A stretch of DNA of 64,000 bases from Luidia sarsii (taxonomy: Eukaryota; Echinodermata; Asteroidea; Paxillosida; Luidiidae): positions 1,302,001 through 1,366,000 of the forward strand of contig OX465114.1 of assembly GCA_949987565.1 (NCBI GenBank), read 5' to 3'. This document shows positions 1 to 12,300 of this stretch, in pieces. The position numbers were made by a program, and so were the translations under genes. Numbering within the stretch: position 1 is the stretch's first letter; each line of letters starts with the position of its first letter. The notes beneath the pieces are model-generated. The model did no database searches, had not been told where the DNA came from, and saw nothing but the letters and a program-made list of their open reading frames with translations.

Positions 1-60
1 GATCGCAATTCAAATCATGATTATTAGTGAGATTTCATCAATAAAAAAAAAAAATAAAAA
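1..60 (+). repeat. Fragment resembling the GGGCCGTTCCCACT MITE interior, then poly-A-rich tract
   Basis: The cgattattagtgagattt-like wording resembles the interior of the element at 4960-5415, and an A-rich tract follows. Confidence 0.4.
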
Positions 61-174
61 AAATAAAAAATTGGAATCCAAAATTGAAAATCGTAATGTT
101 ATGCGCTTGTTCATGCTAGTGAGAATGCACCTATCTAGTATGACCACTAATTAAGATAGGACTTGTGTACTTAC

Positions 175-301
175 AGCTGTCTGATGATGAGTATTGACAC
201 TCTCTAGCTGGATATGGTCTCCTCCTGTGACTTGCAGCTCGGGGGAGGTTAAGAGGAACTGCATACTACAAATGTTGTCCACAGATACTTGCACCAGTTT
301 C
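175..301 (-). CDS. TRAPPC10: TRAPPC10 exon 17
   Basis: Residues 940-982. Acceptor ttcttcag, donor gtaagt. Encodes RKLVQVSVDN and continues with VTGGDHIQLESVN. The donor shows that more exons follow beyond the window start. Confidence 0.92.
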
Positions 302-3300
302 CTGAAGAAAAAATAAATGCAGCCAAATCAGCTGGAATGTTTACAGGGATGGTACACCATTTGAAATGTGCCCAATTTCAAAAGTTAGAGGGCCTGACGT
401 TTCGATCCAAGCAGGACCTTTCTCTCTGCCTTTGAGAAAGGTCCTTCCCTCCCTTGTTGTACATCTGCATCCCACTCCCTTCTCCCTTTTGTCCTTGTGT
501 CATGTGTGTCAGGGCTTTCCTTCCCCTGACTGTCTGTATGTCCTCGTAACTTTGCCTTTGAGAAAGGTCCTGCTAGGATCGAAACATCAGGCCCTCTATC
601 TTTTGAGATTTATGTATTGCAGGTCATTTTAGTCAGTGAGCAGTGTGCAACAGTCTTTTGCTTTTACTTCATGCACCCAATTTCTGGGCATTCAAATCTT
701 GTGAAATTACTTACTCATCAAGTACAAACAACCAATTGTTGTACAGAACTTTGTAAACTTCAAAAGTATTTCAAAAATTTATACAAAAAATCATTGAGCT
801 CAGTGACTATAAATAAAGACCACAAGGTAAAAGAAACCCAAATATTTTTATCCTAGCAGGACTTTTCTCAAAGGTAGAAATGTCTGTTTCTGTCACAATT
901 CAAAGCCAGCATTCTCTAAGCTTGCTCAGTAAGTGTCTCACCTCTTCCCTGCTGTGTAGAGTTGATGCTTGACATGGAATGGTTGCTGGAATGTGAGAGA
1001 TGCTATGACCGTCTCTGACCACGGACACCAGATGGTAATCTGTCAAGCAAGCATTCATAGACTCATAGATATCATTGTCTCAAACTCTCTTCAATCTGGT
1101 GTAGAATTCTTGCAACCCATTCCCTGCTATGAGTTTACTTAGTAATCCAATTTTTACACGTGAAAAATCGACATATTGATAATATCGATATTTGAGCGCT
1201 GATATATCGATAAACATGATACCAACGATTTTTAAAAACCCAATATCAACGATTTTTAAAAACCGCGATATCGACAGTGCCTAGCCTGAAAGTCATCTTT
1301 CTGTAAGCTGTCCGTACAAAAATGGGCAGAATTTCATCATTATGTCATCAGTTAGCATAACATCACTCTAACAGTGATGCAAACTCATTCCACATTTATT
1401 CAAAGCAAAGAAATTATGACGACACTTGGAGATCTTTTCAAGATAGTGTGATTTTTTGTGCTAAGGAGAATATATTCCACCCCATGACCTTGACCAGCTC
1501 AGTGGTCAAGATGTCTGCACTAGAAAGCAGAATTTTGCACGAATTTCAATATATCTCAGAAATGGAACGTGCTGCAGAGGTCAAACTTGCATCAAAATCA
1601 AGCTTATTTCATGCTCTTTCTAACAATGGGTATAACTTGAATTATTTATTTAGACTTAAGAGCCTTTTTTGCAAAGCCAGTCAAATGGAATACACCTCAC
1701 GTCATCTCTGTTCAATGGAAGACTTCTCACCTTCTGTTCCATCAGTTCCTCCTCCTCGTCCTCACCGGCCAAAGTTCCCGCGTCCACCAAGGACGTCATC
1801 ACTCGCACACACAACTCCTTGGTCTGGAAGGGAGCGATATTCGGCAGAGTGACCGAAGCACCTCCCTCCTCCGCCCTGACACTGTATCCATCCGCCTCGT
1901 CGGCATGTAGGGCACGGAGTTGACCCAGAGTACGGATGAAGAACGTGTCCTCACTGGACACTGAGTAGTGACCGGTGAAGATGGTCAGATAGATCTCCTG
2001 AGGGATCCCGGCTAGCAGGACTGACCCTGATGGAAAACATTGAAAGACTGGTTCACGAGTCTAATCATTATTTGCTCACTGACTCTGATAGAAAACATTG
2101 AAAGACTGGTTCACGAGTCTAATCATTATTTGCTCACTGACTCTGATAGAAAACATTGAAAGACTGGTTTACGAGTCTAATCATTATTTGCTCACTGACT
2201 CTGATAGAAAACATTGAAAGACTGGTTTACGAGTCTAATCATTATTTGCTCACTGACTCTGATAGAAAACATTGAAAGACTGGTTTACGAGTCTAATCAT
2301 CATTTGCTCACTGACTCTGATAGAGAACATTGAAAGACTGGTTTACGAGTCTAATCATCATTTGCTCACTAACTCTGATAGAAAACATTGAAAGACTGGT
2401 TTACGAGTCTAATCATTATTTGCTCACTGACTCTGATAGAAAACATTGAAAGACTGGTTTACGAGTCTAATCATCATTTGCTCACTGACTCTGATAGAAA
2501 ACATTGAAAGACTGGTTTACGAGTCTAATCATCATTTGCTCACTGACTCTCATAGAAAACATTGAAAGACTGGTTTACGAGTCTAATCATCATTTGCTCA
2601 CTGACTCTGATAGAAAACATTGAAAGACTGGTTTACAGTCTAATCATCATTTGCTCACTGACTCTGATAGAAAACATTGAAAGACTGGTTTACGAGTCTA
2701 ATCATCATTTGCTCACTGACTCTGATAGAAAACATTGAAAGACTGGTTCATGAGTCTAATCATCATTTGCTCACTGACTCTGATAGAAAACATTGAAAGA
2801 CTGGTTCACGAGTCTAATCATCATTTGCTCACTGACTCTGATAGAAAACATTGAAAGACTGGTTCACGAGTCTAATCATCATTTCCTCAATGCTAGGACT
2901 GACCCTGATAGAAAACAGTGAAAGACTGGTTTACGAGTCTAATCATCATTTGTTCAATGTTTATGACGTCAACAAGGGGTCATATACAAGTATTACAATT
3001 TACAAGAGTTGATATGTCATCCTTGTTATCGGCAAACCGTCTGACAAGACAACAATACATTTTGAGTCATTGCTATCTAATAATTGCAATCATATGACGG
3101 GTAACACCTTCACATAACTAGACAAAGCATTCCTAGATTTCCTACCATTCTTAGGTGTGACAGTGAGCTGCGGGTGAGGACTAGAGACCTCGATGCCAAC
3201 AGGTGGCTGAATGTTTGGCAGTAGTAGCTCCATGCCACCAAGCTGCAGAGCAAGTTGCTTACAGGTGTACGTGCCGTTATCAGTTGCCTGGTGGAAAAAA

Positions 3301-6300
3301 CAGTCAATGTTCAATGCAATCAATCAAGAAACAATCCGACTCAAACTGACTCAAAGGTAACTTCTGAAATTGTTTGTAAACATTGACTGAACTGGGACTT
3401 GAACCCGAGACCTCGAGAACTATTAACTGCCGTATATCTCCAGGGATCACACCCCCTGCTTTCATTCAGATGCAAACAACCAATTGTGGTAAACCTGGCT
3501 ACAGCAGCTCAGGGATCACACAAAGTGGATGCAGCTTTTTAAAATTTAAGTCAAGCAAATAAAGGAAAAACTGACTGGAAACTTTTATACAATGGTGAAA
3601 AATGGCAAAAAGAAATTTTTGACTAGACCAGGGATTGAAATCGAAACCTCTGGTTTTGTGTACCAGCGCTCTTTCATCTCAGCTATCCAGCCCTTAGATG
3701 GTGACCTTCCCTAATAGTCGACTAGTCTTTGCAGGGGTGGGGGCGCCAGTCAGCAACATTTAACCATTAACTGCCGTATAAATCTCCAGGGATCATTTGA
3801 GGTTTCCTTAATTAGTGTCAATCAAACAATCTGTCAGTGAGTTGAATTTGTGAGTCAGTGAAAACGTTCTGTTATGATACAAAACACATTAACATCACAG
3901 TAGCCTTGCATTTATAACAATCTTTAGCCTTGTCATACCATTACAACTTAAATTTTCAACAAACTTTGTTCTCAGAAAAGACAATTACACAGGCCCTTGC
4001 ATCTTTCCTAGCTGCTGTCCTAATGGAATAAGAAGACAGTGAAGCTGTGCTCAACAGAACTGGGATGCAATTAAGTTAGCAAACCACAGCTCGTGCTGTG
4101 CGTAGCATTTTCTCACCAGACAAAGGTAGATTGGACAAGTTTTTATCCTTACCTTGAAAACAAATGACAATGTATTATCCCCTGGAGCTAACTCCACGTT
4201 CTTCAGGTTCAAGGGATGACTAGTGTCCTCCTTCTGTAGAATGTCCAGCGACTTCCCCAAGGATGACGAACTATCCTCGCGTCTTAACACCATCTGCGCG
4301 TTCTTACAGACAACGGCCACGGAATCCACGACCCGCTTGCCGCCATTGCCATGGAAACGGATGTCTTGCATCAAGTCCAGACTCATGGCCTGCTGGTTGC
4401 AGAGAAAGATGGCTTTCAGGTAGCTGTCTGAAATCATTCCCCATTGGTCCACGGTCGGCGAGAGGCTCTTGAAGCTGCTCTGTGATTGGCTCTTGGGGAT
4501 GGTCAGGTGATTGGGTTGGTCGTCAATATCTGGATTCTCACAGCTCAGTGCTAGGATGATTTTATCCACGGTGATTCTCTCCGGTAAGTTGCTGTGTAGA
4601 GTCAATATGATGACTCCCTCCTCGTTCTTACCGAGTTTCCCTTGATCGGGTTTCAGTTCAATCTTGGTCAGATGTGCCACGGAATGCAGAGGCACAAGAA
4701 CTTCTCTGACTGAAGAACGAGAAGAAATATCAGAAGGAAGGAAATAATACATTTGATATAATCCTTGGCAGATAGTATCTCTGGTCATTTACAAAATGAA
4801 GGCTTAAAATCGGGCTTTAAGCTTCAGTCATATCTAGCTGACTGATAACAGGCATCTAAAAACAAGGTTTGCGGTGACACCATGTGGCACTTCTCTTTCA
4901 AGAAGGAGTGTGGCTCTGAAAAGAGCCGGTAACTCAACGTTTTGGATAGTGTGTACTCTAGGGCCGTTCCCACTACACCAAATAAACGCGATTATATGGA
5001 TCGCGATTTAAATTGCGATTCAAACTCCATTTTTTGGGGGTGTGGGGACACAATAAACGCGATTATTAGTGGGATTTGAATCGCAATTCGGACTCCACTA
5101 AGAGTGAGATTTTTTTCAAAAAATCGCGTTTATTTGCGACGCGATGTGTGTGGGAACGCTCCGCTCAAATCGCATCGTTTTTTTAAGCCCACGATGCATT
5201 GCGCAAGCATGGCATTTCCTGCCAGCAGCTTACTCCCAGGAAGTGCAGCACAGGGTTTGTTTACGTTCGTCAGCGAGTCCCGCCATTCCCGCTTGCGCAG
5301 CGCGACCACATGCTAACCGCAATCGGCTCACGTTTACTTGCGACGCGATTATTTGGCCTGTATGTACACGAAAAAAAAAAATTTTGATCGCCATTTTCGC
5401 AGTGGGAACGGCCCTTCTGCCCGTCGTCAGGAGACTGCTAGATTCCAACTATCATCGGTGTTTATATGCCCGATGAAAGCGCTGGGGCGTGGAGAATCTT
5501 TCATGCCCAGTGCGGCCACTGGAGTGTACAGGATCTTCCTGCCTGTGTGACCACCGAGGCGAGAAGAGGAAGTTTACTGGAGTGTGTCAGTGGGTGCCAA
5601 GGGTAGAGGAGACCCAGGAGGCAACTAGTTGCTGGATGAAGTACAGTTGTCTGTGGGTATAGGGGACAGTCGCCAGATGTTGCTGATGTGAACTCCGATA
5701 TCCTGAGGTACTGTGTTGGGCTTAAAGATCTCGATGGCCTCTCTCCATCATATAAACCGTCAATCACGTTTCCTTACATGGTTGTTCCTCGTTATCCGGT
5801 TGTCTTGTCCGCTCATCGTACTCCTGAGAAATTCTCAGCATCTCCTTACAATACTCCAGGCGTTCCTTCATACCTAGACCAGTATCACCGGCTAACAGAC
5901 AGCACGTCTTCAGATACGTTAGGTCAAGTTAAGGTGTCTTCTTAACAAATTACTCCAGAAATCTCAAAAGTTAGAGTGCCTGATGTTTTGATACATCTGC
6001 ATCCCACTCCCTTCTCCCTTTTGTCCTTGTGTCATGTGTGTCAGGGCTTTCCTTCCCCTGACTGTCTGTATGTCCTCGTAACTTTGCCTTTGAGAAAGGT
6101 CCTGCTAGGATCAAAATGTCAGGCCCTCTAACCTTTGAGATTCATGCATTGCAGGTCATTTTAGTCAGTGATGAGCAGTGTGCAACATTCTTTTGCTTTT
6201 ACTTCATGCGCCCACTTTCTGGACAATCAAATCTTGTGAAATTACTTACTCATCAAGTACAAGCAACCAACTATTGTACAGAACTTTGTAAACTTCAAAA

Positions 6301-9300
6301 GCTTGATTGATGGTTTTTGATGTATTTCAGGCCATTTTAGTCAGTGAGCAGTTTGCAACAGTTTTTGTATTTACTTCAAATTACTCCAGAAAAAAGCCAC
6401 GTCTTTGGATTCCTCCCTTCATATATTCACCTCCACGTACAACTGCTAGTTTCTTATCAAATTGCCTCCATCATCGACAAATGTTACAACTGAATAATGA
6501 TTCATGAAAATAAATGCAGACGAACGTCCCACCAGAGGAAAAACGAAAGGTTAACTAAGGCCGCGTTTCCACTGGACTTCCTTTGGTCTAACTCACCGAG
6601 ACAATGGCCACTTCTGCCATTTTTAAGTCCAGTGGAAACGGCCCAGTCACAATTTCCTCTCGGTTACTTTAACCGTGTCAGATGGTTACTTTTACCAGCC
6701 AACCTTTGCCCAGTAAAAGTGACCAGGTTATTTTAACTGATTCAATTAGTCCAGTGGAACCGCGCTATAAGAAAGGACTAATTGAAAATCCTTTAGATCG
6801 TTTGCACCGGTGGCCATCTTTGGGGCCTAGTCTTTGTTCCTCTTGGATAGGCAAGAGGGCACTCTTTGTACCTGCATTGTCACTGAATTTTAATAACACT
6901 AGAAGGCCCCAAAGATGGCCGCCGGTGCAAACGATCTATTAAAACGATGGCGGAAACTCAAGGAATGACTAATCCTCACGTCGTTAATCTTGGTTTTCTT
7001 TCATCTTCCCTATCCCTTTCCCCTTTGATCTCCAAACCCTGCTCTAGAAATACAAAGACTGCAGAGCGTAGTTTTGCAAGGATATTTATGCTGGTTCCCC
7101 AGTTCTTTCTGACAAACGGCAATTTGTCTGCGAGTGTCTGCCACAGGAATATGCCATCCTTCCTTCTCATAAATACGGACAGCATCCACTAGAAAGGTCT
7201 CCGCTTTCGTCCACTCTTTCTTTCTCCTGTCCAGATATAAAACAAAACAAAACCACTAAAATTTCGAAAAATTGGCAAAGAAAAACTCTGACTGGACCAG
7301 GACTTGAACCCGAGACCTCTGGATTAATGTGCTAGTGCTTTTCCATCTGAGCTATCCAGCCCTTAGATGGTGGCCTTTCCTAATAGTCAACTAGTCTTTG
7401 GCACACCAGTGCTCTTACCATCTGAGCTATCCAGCACTTAGATGGTGGCCTTCCCTAATAGTCAACTAGTCTTTGGCACACCAGTGCTCTTCCTATCTGA
7501 GCTATCCAGCCCTTTGAATTGTTGCCTTCCCTAATAGTCAACTAGTCTTTGGCACACCAGCGCTCTTACCATCTGAGCTATCCAGCCCTCAGATGGTGGG
7601 CTTTCCTAATAGTCAACTAGTCTTTGGCACACCAGCGCTCTTACCATCTGAGCTATCCAGCCCTTAGATGGTGGCCTTCCCTAATAGTCAACTAGTCTTT
7701 GCCGGGGTGGGGGCACCAGTCAGAAGCAATTCAACCATTAACTGCCGTATATCTCCAGGGATCACACCCCCGCTTTCATTCAGATGCAAACAACCAATCG
7801 TTGTCAACTTGGCTACAGCAGCTCAGGGATCACACAAAGTGGATGCAGCTTTTTCAATTCCAGTAAAAAAAAAAAAAAAGGAAACCTGGCTGGCTGGATA
7901 GCTCAGATGGCAAAGCACTGGTATGTTAATCCTGTGAAGATATATATATGAAAAAAAAAAATCTTTAACTGCCATATATCTCCAGGGATCACACCCCTGC
8001 TTTCATTTAGATGCAAGCAAGTAACAAGGATCATTCACACCTTATCGCACCCTGACATCCTAATAAAAAGGCCTCGTGACTCAGTGGATTGTCCAAAAGG
8101 TAGCCTTGGTAACGTCGACCAATTCTCTAATATGAGGGTGGCCAGCAGAAGGTCATGAGTGCGTTCAGACGCTGAAATCACTTTACGCCATTCTGCTGGG
8201 CACAAATTCCGTCTGATCCGTTTTATGGCTTTTTACAAATAGTTTTAACTTCATCGTCACAACATTTGTGAACACGGAATGTAGATACCGGTAAGATTGA
8301 AGCGAATACAAAATGGAAAATAATGAGTAATTTTTAAAAAATGACCTTAGTGATCTTGTTTTGTCCTTATTTTCTTTCGCAAGGCACTTGACAATCTACA
8401 GTCATGACAGTAGTGTAAGAAGTTTCATTTCATTTCATTTCATTTCATTGATTGTTTCTCAAGGCATCAACAAGAACAAACAATGACAACACAATACCAA
8501 CGCAACGGCAACAGCCTTGATGGACTACCAAATGCGAACTAAATCACAATCAAGTGGCTCTCAAATTGTTACCATGCATGACAAACAGATCATCAAGACA
8601 ATCAGAAAACAATAATTAAAGGATACAAAAAGTGAGTAAATAAGAGTGTTCACTAATTGAATGTACTAAGGATAATTTGGAAAAACGGCATATATTGCAC
8701 TTGAATGTGATAGTTACTGGGAACAGATATTGATGCATATTTCATGGAGGAAATTCAATGTTGCTTTTAACTGACAATACTCACATGTAGAATGAAGCCA
8801 GGTCTTTGCCAATCAGTCGGGCTGAGCGCATCCGTTTGATATGCTTGAAAGTGCCCATGGCCAACTCTGACAATTCCTGTAACAACAACAAAAATAAGTC
8901 TGTGGTTGAAGCATCTCCGTACTATCCATCCTCATGGCCTCACCATGACACGATGTTTGCGTCCAGGAAAATATACTTAAATGAGGGTTTGCCCTGCTCA
9001 ACGTGATAAGCACTGAATGTTCAGTGCTTTGTATGTCGAGTATGACAAACCCTTATTGAATTACTGCATGGAAGAGAATGTCATTCAATGGTTTGCCCTG
9101 CTCAACGTGATAAGCACTGAGTGCTCAGTGCTTAGTATGTCGAGTATGACAATCCCTTATTGAATTACTGCATGGAGGAGAATGTCATTCAATGAGGGTT
9201 TGCCCTGCTCAACGTGATAAGCACTGAGTGCTTAGTGCTTAGTATGTCGAGTATGACAAACTCTTATTGAATTACTGCATGGAGGAGATTGTCACTCAAT

Positions 9301-12300
9301 AAGGGTTTGCCCTGCTCAACGTGATAAGCACTGAGTGCTCAGTGCTTAGTATGTCGAGTATGACAAACCCTTATTGAATTACTGCATGGAGGAGAATGTC
9401 ATTCAATGAGGGTTTGCCCTGCTCAACGTGATAAGCACTGAGTGCTTTGTGCTTAGTATGTCGAGTTTGGCAAACCCTTATTGAATTACTGCATGGAGGA
9501 GAGAATGTCATTCAATAAGGGTTTGCCCTGCTCAACGTGATAAGCACTGAGTGCTCAGTATGTCGAGTATGACAAACCCTTATTGAATTACTGCATGGAG
9601 GAGAATGTCATTCAATGAGGGTTTGCCCTGCTCAACGTGATAAGCACTGAGTGCTTAGTGCTTAGTATGTTGAGTATGACAAACTCTTATTGAATTACTG
9701 CACGGAGGAGAATGTCATTCAATGAGGGTTTCCCCTGCTCAACGTGATAAACACTGAGTGCTCAGTGCTTTGCATCATAGATATAACATGATGTTTGCAT
9801 CGAGGAGAATGTAATTCAATGAGGGTTTGCCCTGCTCAACGTGATAAACACTGAGTGCTCAGTGCTTTGCATCATAGATATAACATGATGTTTGCATCGA
9901 GGAGAATGTAATTCAATAAGGGTTTGCCCTGCTCAACGTGATAAGCACTGAGTGCTTAGTGCTTAGTATGTCGAGTATGACAATCCCTTATTGAATTACT
10001 GCATCGAGGAGAATGTCACTCAATGAGGGTTTGCCCTGCTCAACGTGATAAGCACTGAGTGCTTAGTGCTTAGTATGTCGAGTATGACAATCCCTTATTG
10101 AATTACTGCATGGAGGAGAATGTCATTCAATGAGGGTTTGCCCTGCTCAACGTGATAAGCACTGAGTGCTTAGTGCTTAGTATGTCGAGTATGACAATCC
10201 CTTATTGAATTACTGCATGGAGGAGAATGTCATTCAATGAGGGTTTGCCCTGCTCAACGTGATAAGCACTGAATGCTCAGTGCTTTGTATGTCGAGTATG
10301 ACAAACTCTTATTGAATTACTGCATGGAGGAGAATGTCATTCAATGAGGGTTTGCCCTGCTCAACGTGATAAGCACTGAGTGCTCAGTGCTTAGTATGTT
10401 GAGTATGACAAACCCTTATTGAATTACTGCATGGAGGAGAATGTCATTCAATGAGGGTTTGCCCTGCTCAACGTGATAAGCACTGAGTGCTCAGTGCTTA
10501 GTATGTTGAGTATGACAAACTCTTATTGAATTACTGCATGGAGGAGAATGTCATTCAATAAGGGTTTGCCCTGCTCAATGTGATAAGCACTGAGTGCTTA
10601 GTGCTTAGTATGTTGAGTATTACAAACCCTTATTGAATTACTGCATGGAGGAGAATGTCACTCAATAAGGGTTTGCCCTGCTCAACGTGATAAGCACTGA
10701 GTGCTTAGTGCTTTGCCCGATGCCTGATGAACAAAAATTCAGGCAACTCGGGCGGGATTCGAACCTGTGACATCTTAACCACTATGATGCAATGCGGTAC
10801 CCGCCGCTATACATTATTCGAATCCGCCACACGACCTCGACCAGCTCGGTGGTCCAGTGGTTAAGACGTCTGCACTAGAAAGCAGGAGTCGCGGGTTTTC
10901 ATCAGCCATCGGGGAAAAGCACCGAGTCCTTATTACGTGGAGCAGGACAAACCCGCATTGAATCACTTTCAATTCTTTAAGCTCAATGAGAAACAGCAAC
11001 AAGTATTTCCAGGGTGTGTGTGATGTGATAGTCAGATAGTCTTGAATGTAAATCAATGAGGGTTTGCCCTACTCGACGTGATAAGCACTGAGTGCTCAGT
11101 GCTTTGCCCGATGCCTGATGAAAAAATTTCAGGCAGGATACGAACCCGCGACTCCCGCTTTCTAGAGCAGACGTCTTAACCACTTGACCACTGAGCTGGT
11201 CGAGGTCGTGTTGTGGATATTCAAACGATTCATGAAGAGATGTAGCGATGTGAACTCTTACCAAGTAATGTTTCTGGAAGGCCTCTGATGAGCTCAACGC
11301 TTCTCTCAGCTTCTGGTTGGGACTGTTCTCAATGACGCTAGCTTCCTGCGTCTGTCCCATGCCCCCCAGTAAGCCAACCACTAGATGCAACTGATCTGAG
11401 TTACATGTTGCATCAGGCATCAGCCCACACAGTTCACCAAGTTCTCTCAGCTGTAGCAAAACAAAACCATATCAAATCTGAAATTTAGTGGGCCTGACGT
11501 TTCGATCCTAGCAGGACCTTTCTCAAAGCCTTTGAGAAAGGTCCTGCTAGGATCAAAACGTCATGCCCACTAAATTTTAAGATTTACATTTTGGTAATTT
11601 TAGTCAGTAAGCAGTTTGCAACATTTTTGTATATCCTCTGATATCAAATCTGAACGTGTAAAGGGTCTGTGCAATCAATATCACAGTCAAGCTCATTTTC
11701 TGCTGTCATCTAGGGATCTGAAGTGTACAAACATATTGGCAAGCTTCTTTTTCTTAGTGGAGTCAGAAATTGGTCATCTTTTTTACCTGACGTAGATACA
11801 AAAAACTGTTGCTCACTGACTAAACTGACCTGCAATACATAAATCTCAAAAGTTAGAGGGTCTGACAATTTGATCCTAGCAGGACCTTTCTCAAAGGCAG
11901 ATCTTTTTACCTTGAAAAATATCCTGATAAGAACAATGAGGGCGCTATTATAAGGTCATGTCAGGAACCCACAGTTTAAAAAACAAGAAAAACGATAACT
12001 TTCAAATTAATCCCTCTGGATTAGGATTGATGAAAACTCCTTCACTAAATGATAATGAGGCAAACAGATTGGCAGTAAATCAACAGGTTTAGGGATAGGT
12101 CTGCAGTGCAGGAAAAACCAGAAATTTTCAGAAACTTTCGTACACAACCAATTGGGTTTCTGTTGCATGATCCTGTGATGACATCACAAATTTACTCATG
12201 AATATTGAAATTCTCATTAGCATAACAACTGAAAAACTTGCAAATACACCCCCAGAACGAGTGTGAAAAACAGTTTGATTGTTAGCAACATTGCAAAACA

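Larger units (their letters stand above)
5918..7085 (-). other. U12-type (minor spliceosome) AT-AC intron 11 of TRAPPC10
   Basis: Read on the minus strand the intron opens ATATCCTT and closes CTAAC. CCTTAAC, the U12 branch-site core, lies at 5934-5928, putting the branch adenosine 11 nt from the 3' end. Using these borders restores HK|YLKTCC in frame; no GT-AG alternative does. The intron holds a foldback repeat and two MITEs. Confidence 0.9.
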
